A DNA stretch of 64,000 nucleotides, taken from assembly GCF_001426345.1 (NCBI RefSeq), contig NZ_LMEM01000011.1, positions 62,001 through 126,000 on the forward strand, in the 5' to 3' direction. The notes beneath the pieces are model-generated. The model ran no database searches. It was not told the origin of the DNA and was given only the letters and a program-made list of their open reading frames with translations. Positions 50,159 through 60,960 of this stretch are shown here, piece by piece. The translations under genes were made by a program, and so were the position numbers. Every line of letters begins with the position of its first letter. Position 1 is the stretch's first letter. The DNA is from Devosia sp. Root436 (lineage in GTDB: Bacteria > Pseudomonadota > Alphaproteobacteria > Rhizobiales > Devosiaceae).

Positions 50159-51412
50159 CTAGCGAATGTCGGCCGCAGCCTCTTCCACCAGCTCCGCGGC
50201 CTCTTCGGCCGACAGGGCATTGCCCGCGAGTTCAGCCGAGATGTCGTTCACCACGCCACCCACCTGCGGCCCCAGTTCCTGGTCGAAGAAGATGGCGTGC
50301 CAGTGGGCATTGTTGATCGACTGGGCGATCTGCACCTTGAACGGATTGGTCATGCCGTCGGCGGCGCCGGCCGCGATCGGAATGAAGAAGCCGGCATTGC
50401 CGAAGCGGGCGCCGACCTCGGCCGAGGTGTACCATTCCATGAACTTGACGGCGGCGTCGGAGGCGTTCTTGTGGAACAGCCAGCCATTGATACCGCCCAG
50501 CGTGTCGGTGGGGTCACCGGCGCCGCCCTCGATGGTGGGGAACGGCAGGATGCCGAGCTGGTCGTCCGGAATGCCTTGCTTGTTGGCCGAGTTGTCCTTC
50601 ATGGCGCCGTAGTCCCAGTCGCCCATCAGGTGCATCGCGGCCTTGCCGTCGCCGAAATAGCCCGAGGCATCGCCATAGGAGGCGGCCAGGAACCCTTCCT
50701 GGAACGGTTCGAGCGCGGCCAGTTCGAGGAACATTTCGCCGGCCTTGACGAAGGGCTCGGCGGCAAAGCCCCCGTTCTCGCCCTTGCGCGCCGCGTCGAA
50801 CGCGTCCTGCCCGGCCAGCCGGACGACCAGCTTGGACCACCAGAAATGGGCCGGCCATTTGTCCTTGGCGCCGACCGCCAGAGGCGTGATGCCGGCATCC
50901 TTGAAGGTCTGGATGGCGGCCAGGAAACCTTCCCAGGTCTCAAGACTCGCCGGATCGACGCCGGCCTGCTCGAACAGGGCCTTGTTGTACCACAGCACGA
51001 CTTCGCTCACCTGCTGGGGCAGGCCATAGATATGGCCGTCACGGGTAAAGGCCGACATGCCGCCCGAACCGAGCGCCTCGGCAACCGCGGGGTCGACCAG
51101 ATCCTCGACCGGGCGCAGCACGCCAGCCGCGGCCTGTTCGGTCAGGACGCCACCACCCCAGGAATAGAAGATGTCCGGTGCGGCATCCGATTGCAGCAAA
51201 GTGGTCAGCTTGGCCTTGAAGGCCTCGTTTTCCAGGAACTGCATATTGATCTTCACGTCGGGATTGGCGGCCTCGTATTCCGCCACGGCGGCTTCCATGA
51301 GGGCGACTTCCTCGGGAATCGAAGCGATATGCATCCAGTCTACGACTTCTTGGGCAGCGGCCGGAAAAATGGCGGCGACGCTGAGCATTGCGGCAAGCGC
51401 AAGCTTCTTCAT
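50159..51412 (-). CDS. Extracellular sugar-binding protein of CUT1 ABC transporter
   Basis: 417 residues. Signal peptide MKKLALAAMLSVAAIFPAAA (about 20). It is a family 1 solute-binding protein with WMHIASIPEEVALMEAAVAEYEAANPDVKI, PDIFYSWGGG, WYNKALFEQAGVDP and GGINGWLFHKNASD. The start ATG follows GAGGAGGAAG. It is the first gene of the minus-strand transport operon and divergent from the ATPase gene. Confidence 0.93.
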   Translation of the reverse strand: MKKLALAAMLSVAAIFPAAAQEVVDWMHIASIPEEVALMEAAVAEYEAANPDVKINMQFLENEAFKAKLTTLLQSDAAPDIFYSWGGGVLTEQAAAGVLRPVEDLVDPAVAEALGSGGMSAFTRDGHIYGLPQQVSEVVLWYNKALFEQAGVDPASLETWEGFLAAIQTFKDAGITPLAVGAKDKWPAHFWWSKLVVRLAGQDAFDAARKGENGGFAAEPFVKAGEMFLELAALEPFQEGFLAASYGDASGYFGDGKAAMHLMGDWDYGAMKDNSANKQGIPDDQLGILPFPTIEGGAGDPTDTLGGINGWLFHKNASDAAVKFMEWYTSAEVGARFGNAGFFIPIAAGAADGMTNPFKVQIAQSINNAHWHAIFFDQELGPQVGGVVNDISAELAGNALSAEEAAELVEEAAADIR

Positions 51413-51767
51413 GGTCTTCCTCCTCCTCATGTCCTCACAACAGCCCGGTTATGCCTCTTATGGGCGCCTTCCGGCTGCGGCAGGGGGCACGTCCTCCCGT
51501 GCGATCCCCGCTTGATACTTTCTACGCATTCCGTAAAAGATAGGCAAGATGTACGTGCCTCATTGAATGGTCAGCAGCGCTGTCCAAACTCGGAATTGTC
51601 TTTTATCTATTTATATCAGTATTTTATATGGATAACGTATCATTGCTGGCCGGGCATATCCTAAATCGACCTTGCCTTTTAGTTTCGATGACTCACTAAA
51701 TACCGTGCCCGAAGGCATCAGATGGCAGAGACCGCCGGTGCCACCGCGCAAGAGGAGGAGACCCACA
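51413..51767. promoter_or_regulatory. 355-base divergent control region, AT-rich
   Basis: There is no gene between the binding-protein and ATPase starts. The DNA is unusually AT-rich at about 51595-51660 (TATCTATTTATATCAGTATT and neighbours) compared with its surroundings, as expected for divergent promoters. I found no clear palindrome that matches the LacI or ROK candidate sites further on. Confidence 0.5.
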
Positions 51768-52847
51768 ATGGCCGAGCTGAAACTGCGGGGGATCAACAAG
51801 AGCTTCGGCGCCGTGCCGGTGCTGCACAGCATCGACCTCGATATCGAGGATGGCGCCTTCGTGGTCTTTGTCGGCCCCTCCGGTTGCGGCAAGTCCACGC
51901 TGTTGCGCACCATTTCCGGGCTCGAGGAGCCCAGCGCCGGACAGGTGCTGATCGGGGGCGAGGATGTCACCGATTTCGATCCGGCCGAGCGTGGTGTCGC
52001 CATGGTGTTCCAGAGCTACGCGCTTTACCCGCATATGACCGTCGAGCAGAATCTGGGCTTTGGCCTCCGGATGGGCGGCATGAAGCGCGACCAGGTGGCC
52101 ATCCGTGTCGCCGAGGCGGCGCGTATTCTCGAACTCGACGAGCTGCTCGACCGCAAGCCGCGCCAGCTCTCCGGGGGCCAGCGCCAGCGCGTCGCCATCG
52201 GCCGCGCCATCGTGCGCCAGCCCAAGGCTTTCCTGTTCGACGAGCCGCTATCCAATCTCGACGCCGAATTGCGCGTGCAGATGCGTATCGAAATCGCCAA
52301 GCTGCACCAGGAGTTGGGCGCCACCATGGTCTATGTGACCCATGACCAGGTCGAGGCCATGACGCTGGCCGACAAGATCGTGGTTTTGCGCGCCGGCCGC
52401 ATCGAGCAGCAGGGCACCCCGATCGACCTCTATGACAATCCGGACAATATTTTCGTCGCCGGCTTCATCGGCTCGCCGCGGATGAATTTTCTCGCGGCGA
52501 CCGTGACCGCTGTCGATGACCTGACAGCAACATTGCAACCGGTCGACTTCGATGGCAATCCGATAGAGGTGCGTGTCCGGGGCAATAGCGCCAAGGTGGG
52601 CGATGCCGTGACACTGGGCATCCGTCCCGAGCATTTCGTCGATGCCGGCGGCACCATGCTGACGGCTACAGCCCAGGTGGTCGAGCAGCTCGGCGGTGTG
52701 TCCTACGTCTACGCCACCGGGCGCAACGGGGCCAAGATCACCATCCAGCAAAAGGGCCATTCAGCCATTCCGGCTGGCGCCGAAGTCAGCGTCGGGCTGG
52801 ACCCGGCCGCGTGCCTGGCTTTCGACGCCCAGGGCTTGCGGCTGTAG
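51768..52847 (+). CDS. Sugar ABC transporter ATPase (UgpC/MsmK/MalK type)
   Basis: 359 residues. Walker A is GPSGCGKST, the signature is [14 protein letters not shown], Walker B is [12 protein letters not shown] and the switch is VTHDQVEAM. The C-terminal regulatory TOBE/OB domain runs from about 240 to 359 ([26 protein letters not shown]). The start MAELKLRGI has GAGGAGGAG upstream. It is divergent from the binding protein and permeases but completes the CUT1 importer. ATPases of this class can serve several transporters. Confidence 0.94.
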   Translation: MAELKLRGINKSFGAVPVLHSIDLDIEDGAFVVFVGPSGCGKSTLLRTISGLEEPSAGQVLIGGEDVTDFDPAERGVAMVFQSYALYPHMTVEQNLGFGLRMGGMKRDQVAIRVAEAARILELDELLDRKPRQLSGGQRQRVAIGRAIVRQPKAFLFDEPLSNLDAELRVQMRIEIAKLHQELGATMVYVTHDQVEAMTLADKIVVLRAGRIEQQGTPIDLYDNPDNIFVAGFIGSPRMNFLAATVTAVDDLTATLQPVDFDGNPIEVRVRGNSAKVGDAVTLGIRPEHFVDAGGTMLTATAQVVEQLGGVSYVYATGRNGAKITIQQKGHSAIPAGAEVSVGLDPAACLAFDAQGLRL

Positions 52848-52904
52848 CACTTCTTCCACGATGGCCAAACAACCGCCGGACCGCCCTCGGAGGCGAGTGC
52901 CAGG

Positions 52905-54926
52905 CTAGCCTTTGTCCAGCATCAGCTTGATGTAAATCCCGCCCACCACCGAGCGGGCCCAGAAGCCGTGGCCGCCGGGCTGCTTGCCGGTGTCGGTCTC
53001 GAACCAGTCTGATAGCGGCACGCGCTGCGGCGCGTCATCGAGCCAGGTAGCGAGGGGCGCCAGCATGGCGTCGAAATCGTCCTGCCTGCCGGTGAGGCAG
53101 GCGCTCCACACCAGCCAGTCGAGCTTGGCATAGGCCTTGCGGCTGTCGAGCGGCAGGCCATAGCGGTTGAGCTTGCTGCGATAATGCGCCAGCTCCGTCT
53201 CGGCGATCCCCGTATCAAACAGGTTCAGCCCGAGAATCCGGTCCCACACCAGATTGTACTTCTGGCTCCAGGTGCCGGGTTGGTCGAAGGCGAGGCGGTA
53301 GGACTTGCCGTCATTAGCCATCTGCTCCCAACGCTGCGCCCAGTCGCGCGCCACCGCCAGATAGCGCTCTGCTTCCGCCGTCCTGCCCAGCGTCTGGCAC
53401 AACTGCCCGAAGGCGCCGATGCCCAGAATAGCCTTGATGGCGAGATTGGCGTTGTGCGGCATATGCCCGGCGAAATCGTCGGTGCAGAGCTGGTTGTCAG
53501 GGTCGAGCCCGCTCGTCACCAGATAGTCGGCCCAGCGCGTCAGTTCGGTCCAGAATTCCTCGGCCAGAGCCGTGCTGCCGGTTTTCTGTGCCAGCGCTCC
53601 GGCGAGGATCAGCATATTGCCGCTTTCCTCCACCGGCATCTGGTCATGCTCGGTGCGGTCGCCGCCGCCATAATTCTGGCCATTGGCCCAGGGGTAGTGC
53701 CCGACATCGTGCGGCGCATAGGGGAAGGGCCAGCGGCCCGATTTCGCATAGGCCAGCACCGGGCGCATCTGCGCTTCCAGCAGAGCCGGGTTGAAATGCA
53801 GGAAAAACGGCGCGCCGGGATAGGTCAGGTCCACCGTGCCCATCGAGCCGTTGGAGCTGCCCTCCTTGGAAAAATGCAGCAGGTCGCCGCCGAAATCCTC
53901 GGCCATGATATGGGCGCCAAGGCACTGCCGGAAGGCGAGGATGCCCAGTCGGGCGTAGATCTCGCCGCCCGACGCCTCGAGATCGGCAATCAGCGCGGCG
54001 TCGAAGGCCTCGACCCGCTTGAGCACCGCGTCGCGCTCGGCCCAGGCTGTCTCGATCAGGCCGATGGCCGATTGGCCGTTGCGGCTCCAATAGGGGCGCA
54101 GGCGGCGGTCGAAATAGGTCAGCGCCCAGACCTGGTCATAGGCAACCACCAGGCTCCAACTCCTCGCTGTAGCGCCGACGCGGCCAAGATCTGTGGCAAA
54201 GGCGGTGACCTTGTGCGAACTGCCCGCCGGCATGCGCAGCGGCCTGGTTTCGCGCACATCGTCACGGTCGGGAATGGCGCCGGTTCTGGCAAAGCCCTCG
54301 CGCAAAGCATGGCCATCGCCGAAAGCCCCGGTGGCCGGCAGGCCGGGCTGCGACGACACGAACAGATAGCCCCATTCGATCGCCACCTCGTCGCCCGAGC
54401 GCTTGAGCGGCCGCTGCTCGGCCGCGCCGACAAACAGCGACTCCACCGGGCCGGCACGATGGCGGCCCCAGCTCAGCTCGGTCTCGGCATCACCCACCGT
54501 CCAGTTGGCGGACCAATCATAATAGGCGGCGACCTCGTGTTCCCGGCCATCGGTCGAGCGCACCGAAATATCGACATAGCTCACCGGACGGCCCAGCAGT
54601 TCCAGATCGTCCGGCAGCATCGGGCTGGTGAATGCAAGCGTCAGCTCGATGCCCGATGCTGCGAAGCGGTAGACGGTGCGCAAAGGCGTCACCTCGCGCG
54701 AAAGCTGCTCCATTGCCGGCACCCTGTCGGCCATGCGATTGGAGCGGCCGACGAAGCGATATGGCTGACTATCGATGCGCAGCATGCCGCTCATCTGCTG
54801 GTGCTTGCCGGTCCAGTGTGCCGGCCAGGTGTCGGTTAGCGTATCGGACCACGACCACACGCTCATGAACGGGTCATGCAGGATCAGCGGCGTCACCGGG
54901 GCGCGCGCGGTAGTGGCTTTGCTCAT
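52905..54926 (-). CDS. GtaA-like protein (DUF5127/DUF4965/DUF1793), glutaminase A family
   Basis: 673 residues with three regions of the fungal glutaminase A family: an N-terminal beta domain (LHDPFMSVWSWSDTLTDTWPAHWTG), a middle linker (DFGGDLLHFSKEGSSNGSMGTVDLTYPGAPFFLHFNP) and a C-terminal helical barrel (MPVEESGNMLILAGALAQ, ARDWAQRWEQM, QKYNLVWDRILGLNLF). The barrel looks like a glycoside-hydrolase-type alpha/alpha toroid. No signal peptide is visible, unlike the secreted fungal enzymes. It is placed with ThuA and sugar genes, so a glycosidase role on an imported oligosaccharide is as likely as glutamine hydrolysis. Confidence 0.85.
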   Translation of the reverse strand: MSKATTARAPVTPLILHDPFMSVWSWSDTLTDTWPAHWTGKHQQMSGMLRIDSQPYRFVGRSNRMADRVPAMEQLSREVTPLRTVYRFAASGIELTLAFTSPMLPDDLELLGRPVSYVDISVRSTDGREHEVAAYYDWSANWTVGDAETELSWGRHRAGPVESLFVGAAEQRPLKRSGDEVAIEWGYLFVSSQPGLPATGAFGDGHALREGFARTGAIPDRDDVRETRPLRMPAGSSHKVTAFATDLGRVGATARSWSLVVAYDQVWALTYFDRRLRPYWSRNGQSAIGLIETAWAERDAVLKRVEAFDAALIADLEASGGEIYARLGILAFRQCLGAHIMAEDFGGDLLHFSKEGSSNGSMGTVDLTYPGAPFFLHFNPALLEAQMRPVLAYAKSGRWPFPYAPHDVGHYPWANGQNYGGGDRTEHDQMPVEESGNMLILAGALAQKTGSTALAEEFWTELTRWADYLVTSGLDPDNQLCTDDFAGHMPHNANLAIKAILGIGAFGQLCQTLGRTAEAERYLAVARDWAQRWEQMANDGKSYRLAFDQPGTWSQKYNLVWDRILGLNLFDTGIAETELAHYRSKLNRYGLPLDSRKAYAKLDWLVWSACLTGRQDDFDAMLAPLATWLDDAPQRVPLSDWFETDTGKQPGGHGFWARSVVGGIYIKLMLDKG

Positions 54927-54962
54927 CGATATCTCCTCGGCGGTCGCGACTCAGGGGCCATG

Positions 54963-55691
54963 CTAGCGATGGATCGGCTCCTTGCGATGCCAATTGTCGA
55001 GTTTGCGCGCACCAGAATGGGGCCGCACGGCCCATTCAATGCCGTTGCCGATGACGTGCTGTACCATGGGATGGTGATAGATCGGGAAGGTCTCGTGGCC
55101 GGGCGAGAAATAGAAGATGCGCCCCAGGCCGCGATAGAAGGTCAACCCCGAGCGGAACACCTCGCCGCCCTTGTACCAGCTCATGAAGACGATCTCGTCG
55201 GCAGCCGGAATATCGAAGGGCTCGCCATACATTTCCGACTGCGGAATTTCGAAGAAGGGCGGCACGCCCTCGGCAATGGGGTGGTTCGGATTGGTCACCC
55301 AGACCCGTTCGAGGTCACCCTCGGGCAGCTCGCGCCAGGCCAGGTTGCAATTGGTGCCCATCATGCGGCGGAACATCTTGGAGTGATGCCCGGAATGGAG
55401 CACCACCAGCCCCATGCCGGCGAGCACACGCTGCTGCACCCGATCGATGACCTCGTCCTTGACCTCATCATGGGCCACATGGCCCCACCAGGTCAGCACG
55501 TCGGTCCGGTCCAGCAGCTCCTGGGTCAGGCCCTGCTCGGGATCGTCGATAGAGCGGCGCTCGATGGCGAAGTCGCGGTCCTCGAGACCCGCGGCAATCG
55601 CGCCATCCATGCCATCGGGATAGATCTTCGCCACGGGCGCATCGCGCTTTTCGTGGCGGCCTTCGTTCCAGATGGTCACGCGGATGGTCAC
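54963..55691 (-). CDS. ThuA domain protein (trehalose/sugar utilisation)
   Basis: 242 residues, start GTG behind GGGAGAGAGAC. It is a ThuA-like class I amidotransferase fold: VTIWNEGRHEK, DVLTWWGHVAHDEV, VVLHSGHHSKMFRRMMG, and ending FYFSPGHETFPIYHHPMVQHVIGNGIEW. ThuA of Sinorhizobium takes part in trehalose catabolism via 3-keto sugars. It is 36 bases upstream of the GtaA-like gene on the same strand, so they form a unit. A LacI-type operator lies just upstream of its start. Confidence 0.92.
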   Translation of the reverse strand: MTIRVTIWNEGRHEKRDAPVAKIYPDGMDGAIAAGLEDRDFAIERRSIDDPEQGLTQELLDRTDVLTWWGHVAHDEVKDEVIDRVQQRVLAGMGLVVLHSGHHSKMFRRMMGTNCNLAWRELPEGDLERVWVTNPNHPIAEGVPPFFEIPQSEMYGEPFDIPAADEIVFMSWYKGGEVFRSGLTFYRGLGRIFYFSPGHETFPIYHHPMVQHVIGNGIEWAVRPHSGARKLDNWHRKEPIHR

Positions 55692-55738
55692 GTCTCTCTC
55701 CCTCTGTTTGGCGCCATTCGGCGGCCTTGACGCGCGAT

Positions 55739-55756
55739 AATGTACACGTCTACATT
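55739..55756. promoter_or_regulatory. Candidate LacI-family operator
   Basis: AATGTACACGTCTACATT: AATGTA and TACATT arms around a central CACGTC containing CG, the pattern recognised by LacI/GalR proteins. It lies in the divergent region between thuA and the dehydrogenase-lacI operon, so one site could control both. Confidence 0.65.
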
Positions 55757-55832
55757 TTGCAGGCAAGAGGCTGTCGATGTGCTTTATGATTCAACGTGAA
55801 GCGGTGCGGCAGCGTGTGCATTGGAGGAAATC

Positions 55833-56840
55833 ATGGTGTTGCGCCTGGGTGTGATCGGGGCGGGCCTCAAGGCCGCCGACTATGCGCGCGGCTGGGCGGC
55901 GATGGACGATGTCGATATCGTCGCCACCGCCGAAGTCAGCGAAATCTCGCGCAAGCGCTTTGCCGATACCTGCCAGGCCGCCGGCGCCCCCCGCCCCGCG
56001 GAATATGACGATGCCGATGCCATGCTGGCCGCCATGCAGGGCCAGATGGACGCGGTCTATGTCTCGACACCGCATGTGTTCCACGGCGCCAACGCTCTGG
56101 CGGTGATCGAAGCCGGTTACGACCTGCTGCTGGAAAAGCCGATGGTCACCACGGTCGAGGAAGCCCTCGCTTTGGTGGAGGCGGAAAAGCGCACCGGCCG
56201 CACCGTGGTCATCGCCTTCCAGGGCGGGCTGTCTCCCCTCGTCCACGATACGCGCGACAGGGCGCGGCGGGGCGAGTTCGGCGAGCTGGTGAGCGTCAAT
56301 GCGGCGATATGGGAAGGCTGGAAGAACAACTATGCCGGCCAGTGGAAGCAGAATCCGGCGATATCAGGCGGCGGTTTCATGTTCGATACCGGCGCCCACA
56401 TGATGAATACCGTCTGCGTACTGGCCGACGCGGAGTTCGCCCGGCTCTCCGCTTATGCCAACAATCGCGGCATTGCCGTGGATCTGGCGACCGCCGTGGC
56501 GGCGCGGCTCACCAATAGTGCGCTGGTCACCTTCAATGCCGCCGGCGAAGGCCCGCCGGGCTGCGCCTCGGCCATCACCTTCTTCTACAGCAAGGCCATC
56601 GTGCGCATCGATGCCTGGGGCAAATGGCGCGAGGTGACCATCGATGGCGTGGCCGAGCCGCGCGAGGAAGGCGAAACCCGCGACACGCCGATGCACACGT
56701 TCCAGGCGGTGCGCGACGGGCGGCTGGCCAATCCATCCACCGTCGCCAATGGCTTGCGCTTTGCGCGGCTGTGGGACGCCATCAAGCTCTCGGCCTCTCG
56801 CGATGGCGATGCGGTTACGCTAGAGGTGGCTGAGCCCTGA
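55833..56840 (+). CDS. Gfo/Idh/MocA family sugar dehydrogenase
   Basis: 335 residues. The Rossmann domain opens MVLRLGVIGAGLKAADYARGW, with VYVSTPHVFHGANALAVIEAGYDLLLEKPMVTTVEEA, the EKP motif of this family. The C-terminal domain has GGFMFDTGAHMMNTV, including the catalytic D and H. It oxidises or reduces sugar or inositol-type substrates with NAD(P). The start at 55833 follows GGAGGAAA. The gene precedes lacI by 23 bases. Together with ThuA it suggests a 3-keto sugar route. Confidence 0.93.
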   Translation: MVLRLGVIGAGLKAADYARGWAAMDDVDIVATAEVSEISRKRFADTCQAAGAPRPAEYDDADAMLAAMQGQMDAVYVSTPHVFHGANALAVIEAGYDLLLEKPMVTTVEEALALVEAEKRTGRTVVIAFQGGLSPLVHDTRDRARRGEFGELVSVNAAIWEGWKNNYAGQWKQNPAISGGGFMFDTGAHMMNTVCVLADAEFARLSAYANNRGIAVDLATAVAARLTNSALVTFNAAGEGPPGCASAITFFYSKAIVRIDAWGKWREVTIDGVAEPREEGETRDTPMHTFQAVRDGRLANPSTVANGLRFARLWDAIKLSASRDGDAVTLEVAEP

Positions 56841-56863
56841 AGGCAGGGCGACAGCGAGGCGGA

Positions 56864-57858
56864 ATGCGGCGCAAGGGCATAACATCGGTCGAACTGGCAA
56901 AGCTCGCCGGTGTTTCCTCGGCCACGATCTCGCGCGCCTTTGCCGCCAGTTCCAGCATGAAGCCCGCGACCCGCGCCCGCATCCTGGCGCTGGCCGACGA
57001 GTATGGCTTTCGCCCCAATGCCATGGCGCGGGTGCTGAACAACAGCCAGTCGCGGCTGGTGGCGCTGGTGGTCAATACGGTCGCCAACCCGGCCGAGGCC
57101 GAGGGGCTGGACCAGTTGATCCAGCGCCTGCAGCAGCAGGAACGGCTACCGCTGGTGCTGCGCTGCGCCGACCATGAGGATCGCAACCAGCTGATGCGCA
57201 TCGCCTCGACCTATCAGGTCGATCATGTGGTGCTCTATTCCGACGCCGTCTCCATCGATGACGCGACCCGCATCTTCCATTCGGCTATTCCTGTTATCGC
57301 CTCGTCCGAACCGCTTGACGGTCGCGACATTGCCGATGTGCGGCTCGACGCCGGCGCGGCCACGGAAGAGATTGTCGAGCATCTGGTGGCGCAGGGGCGG
57401 CGGCATTTCGTCTATCTCTCCGGCCGCGCCTCCAGTCATGTCGACAAGCAGCGCATGGGCTGGTTCGCCACGGCCCTGGCCCGGCATGGCCTGGTCTTCG
57501 ACCTGGTCGAGCATGGCGACTACACCTACGAGTCCGGCTATAAGGAAGCCGCCCTGCTGCTGCGCCGGATGCGACCTGACGTCATCGTCTGCGCCAATGA
57601 CCTGATGGCCATCGGCGTCAAGGATGCGGCCGCGGTGCTGGGCCTTGTCGTTTCGGACGATCTCGCCATTGTCGGCCACGATGGCGTGGCGCTGGCGGGT
57701 TGGGACAGCCATTCGATCACCACCATCGCCCCGCCGCCCGGTGCGGTGAGCGCGGCCCTGGCCGAGTTCATCGAACAGCCCGCCGATGTCGCGCCGGAGC
57801 AGCGCGTCATCGAGTGCATGGTGCGCTGGGGCCGCAGTACCGGCGATCTGCCGCGGCG

Positions 57859-57862
<4 letters not shown>
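56864..57862 (+). CDS. LacI family transcriptional regulator
   Basis: 332 residues. The N-terminal HTH is TSVELAKLAGVSSATISRAF with hinge YGFRPNAMARVLNNSQS. A periplasmic-binding-protein-like sugar domain follows (VNTVANPAEAEGLDQLIQRL, PDVIVCANDLMAIGVKDAA, AIVGHDGVALAGWDSHSITTI). It is cotranscribed with the dehydrogenase and probably binds the AATGTA palindrome upstream of that gene. Its 3' end overlaps the convergent ABC ATPase gene by 4 bases. Confidence 0.93.
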
Positions 57863-58631
<769 letters not shown>

Positions 58632-58632
<1 letters not shown>

Positions 58633-59693
58633 CAGACCGATACCTTTCTGATCCATTGGTCCACCGCCACGGCGGCGATGATGAGCGCGCCGATCAGCAG
58701 GTACGTCCATTGCGCGTCGGCGCCAAGCAGGCGCAGCCCGAGCGAGAAGACTCCCACGATCAGCGCCCCGAACAGCATGCCCAGGATGGAGCCGCGGCCG
58801 CCAAACAGGGAAATGCCGCCGATCACCACGGCGGTAATGCTCTCGATATTGGCCGTTTGGCCCGAGGTCGGCGATACCGAGCCGATGCGGCCGATCAGGG
58901 CCCAGCCGGCAAAGGCGCAGATGAGGCCCGACAGCATGTAGACCGAGATGAGGATGCGCTTGGTATCGACGCCCGACAGCTCGGCCGCCTCGGGATCGTC
59001 GCCCACCGCATAGACATGGCGGCCCCAGGCGGTGTGGCGCAGGACATAGGCCAGCAGCAGCACCAGCAGCACGAAGAAGAACACGCCATAGGTGAACACC
59101 GCCCCGCCGAAGCTCACGGTCTGCCCGAAGAACTGCAGCAAGGGCGCCTGGGTTTCGATCTCCTGGGCGCGAATGGTCTCGTTGCCCGAATAGAGGAAAT
59201 TGGAGGCCAGCGCGATCTGCCACACGCCCAGGGTCACGATGAAGGGCGGCAGCTTGATGCGGGCGATCAGCCAGCCGTTGATAAAGCCGACAAACGTGCC
59301 CCCCGCCAGTCCCACGGCGATGGCCAAGGCAGGCGGCAGGCCGTAGCGGAAGGTGAATTGCCCCATGATGACCGAGCTCAGCACCATGATGGCGCCCACC
59401 GACAGGTCGATGCCGGCGGTCAGGATCACCAGCGACTGCGCGGCGCCAACAATGCCGACGATGGCCACCTGCTGCAGGATCAGCGTCAGCGCGAAGGACG
59501 AGAAGAACTTTGCCCCCAGCAGCGCGCCGAAAATGATGATCGACAGCACCAGCACGATCAGCGGCACCAGCGATGGCGAGCTGTGCAATGCGTGCTGCAG
59601 CCGCGACAGCAGCCCGACCGGCTGGTGATCGAAGGTGGCGACGGCCTCGGAACGCGCGACATTGGCCGCGTCCAGATCGGATTCGCTCGACAT
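58632..59693 (-). CDS. CUT2 sugar ABC transporter permease (FrcC-like)
   Basis: 353 residues. Eight to ten helices, including SLVPLIVLVLSIIIFGALLGAKFFSS, AQSLVILTAGIDLSVGAIM (the RbsC/FrcC signature), YAVGDDPEAAELSGVDTKRI and AVVIGGISLFGGRGSILGMLFGALIVGVFSLGL. The start MSSESDLD is preferred to an ATG 13 codons upstream. It is the middle gene of a binding protein-permease-ATPase operon. Confidence 0.93.
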
Positions 59694-59766
59694 GGGTTCT
59701 CCTCCCCGTGCGGATAGGCAAGGGGCGAACACCTGGTCCGCCCCTCAAGTTCATTGGCAGGCTAGA

Positions 59767-60780
59767 CTAGCCCCAGCAGAGCTCCGCGCCCTTGGCGCTG
59801 TCAATGGAGTCGACGCCATCGACGGCCGTATCGGTCACCAGCTTGACGCCGGTATCGAAGAAATCCTTGCCCTCGGTCGGCGCCGGCTTGCTGCCGGTAT
59901 CGGACCAGGTCTTGATCGCCTCGACGCCGAGTGCCGCCATGTCCAGCGGATACTGCTGGGAGGTCGCCCCGATGACGCCGTCCTTGACGTTGGCAACGCC
60001 CGGGCAGCCACCGTCGACCGATACGATCAGCACGTCATTCTCGCGCCCGAAGGATTTGAGCGCTTCATAGGCGCCCGCCGCCGAAGGCTCGTTGATGGTA
60101 TAGACCACGTTAATCATGGGATCCTTGGCGAGCAGGTTTTCCATGGCCTTGCGGCCGCCTTCCTCGTTGCCGGCGGTCACGTCATGGCCGACGATGCGCG
60201 GATCGGTTTCGTCGCCCCATTTATTGGGATCGCCCAGCTCGATGCCGAAGCCCGAGAGGAATCCCTGGTCGCGCAGAACGTCGACCGTGGGCTGGCTGAC
60301 GGCGAGGTCGAGCATGGCGATCTTGGCATTGGCGGCCTCGGCGCCCAGCTTGCCGGCGGCCCATTTGCCGATCAGTTCACCGGCGAGGAAATTGTCGGTG
60401 GCAAAGGTGGCGTCGGCCGCATCGGCCGGGGTGAGCGGGGTATCGAGCGCGATCACCAGCAGACCGGCATCGCGGGCCTTCTGCACCGATTGGGCAATGG
60501 CCGAAGTATCCGAGGCGGTGAGCAGGATGCCCTTGGCACCATCGGCGATGCAGGTCTCGATAGCGGCGACCTGGGTTTCGTGATCGCCATCGACCTTGCC
60601 GGCAAACGACTTGAGCGTCACGCCCAGTTCGGCAGCCTTGGCTTCAGCGCCTTCGCGCATCTTGACGAAGAATGGATTGGTGTCGGTCTTGGTGATGAGG
60701 CAGGCCGAAACCTCCTGCGCCATCGCGGGCACCGACAGGACGGCAAAGCACAATGCAGTGCTCAAAAGCAGCTTGTTCAT
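59767..60780 (-). CDS. CUT2 sugar-binding protein (FrcB-like)
   Basis: 337 residues. Signal peptide [21 protein letters not shown] (21). The mature chain is a family 2 (RbsB-like) sugar-binding protein: [52 protein letters not shown] and [25 protein letters not shown]. It resembles FrcB for fructose/ribose/mannose uptake, by recall. First gene of the operon and divergent from a ROK regulator. Confidence 0.92.
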   Translation of the reverse strand: MNKLLLSTALCFAVLSVPAMAQEVSACLITKTDTNPFFVKMREGAEAKAAELGVTLKSFAGKVDGDHETQVAAIETCIADGAKGILLTASDTSAIAQSVQKARDAGLLVIALDTPLTPADAADATFATDNFLAGELIGKWAAGKLGAEAANAKIAMLDLAVSQPTVDVLRDQGFLSGFGIELGDPNKWGDETDPRIVGHDVTAGNEEGGRKAMENLLAKDPMINVVYTINEPSAAGAYEALKSFGRENDVLIVSVDGGCPGVANVKDGVIGATSQQYPLDMAALGVEAIKTWSDTGSKPAPTEGKDFFDTGVKLVTDTAVDGVDSIDSAKGAELCWG

Positions 60781-60885
60781 TTTCTCTCCCTGGCCGACGC
60801 CGGACCGGGCTCCTCCCCGGTCCTGGCTGGCCTATCGCTGATTGGACGCCCCTATCGTGGCCAGTTCAAAACCGCCCGTCAATAT

Positions 60886-60900
60886 ATAAATCTAATTTAT
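60886..60900. promoter_or_regulatory. Candidate ROK-family operator
   Basis: ATAAAT-CTA-ATTTAT, a perfect inverted repeat within an AT-rich island (60880-60915) of the 180-base divergent region. Mlc/NagC-type ROK repressors bind AT-rich palindromes of this kind. A TTGACG box on the minus strand (60877-60882) adjoins it and could be the -35 of the binding-protein gene. Confidence 0.45.
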
Positions 60901-60960
60901 TTATTTATTCGTCTCCGGACGGCTTCCGCCCCGGCAAAGCTCCAACTATGGTGCCGGGTC

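Noticed and set aside
49298..51664. Very long open frame on the plus strand (about 790 codons)
   Set aside because: It is antisense to the MalF-type permease and sugar-binding protein genes, has no known motif and is a product of high GC with few stops.
58633..59754. Fusion of the FrcA-like ATPase frame with a long upstream part
   Set aside because: The upstream part is a shadow frame of the permease gene. The ATG at 58632 overlaps the permease stop in the usual coupled manner.
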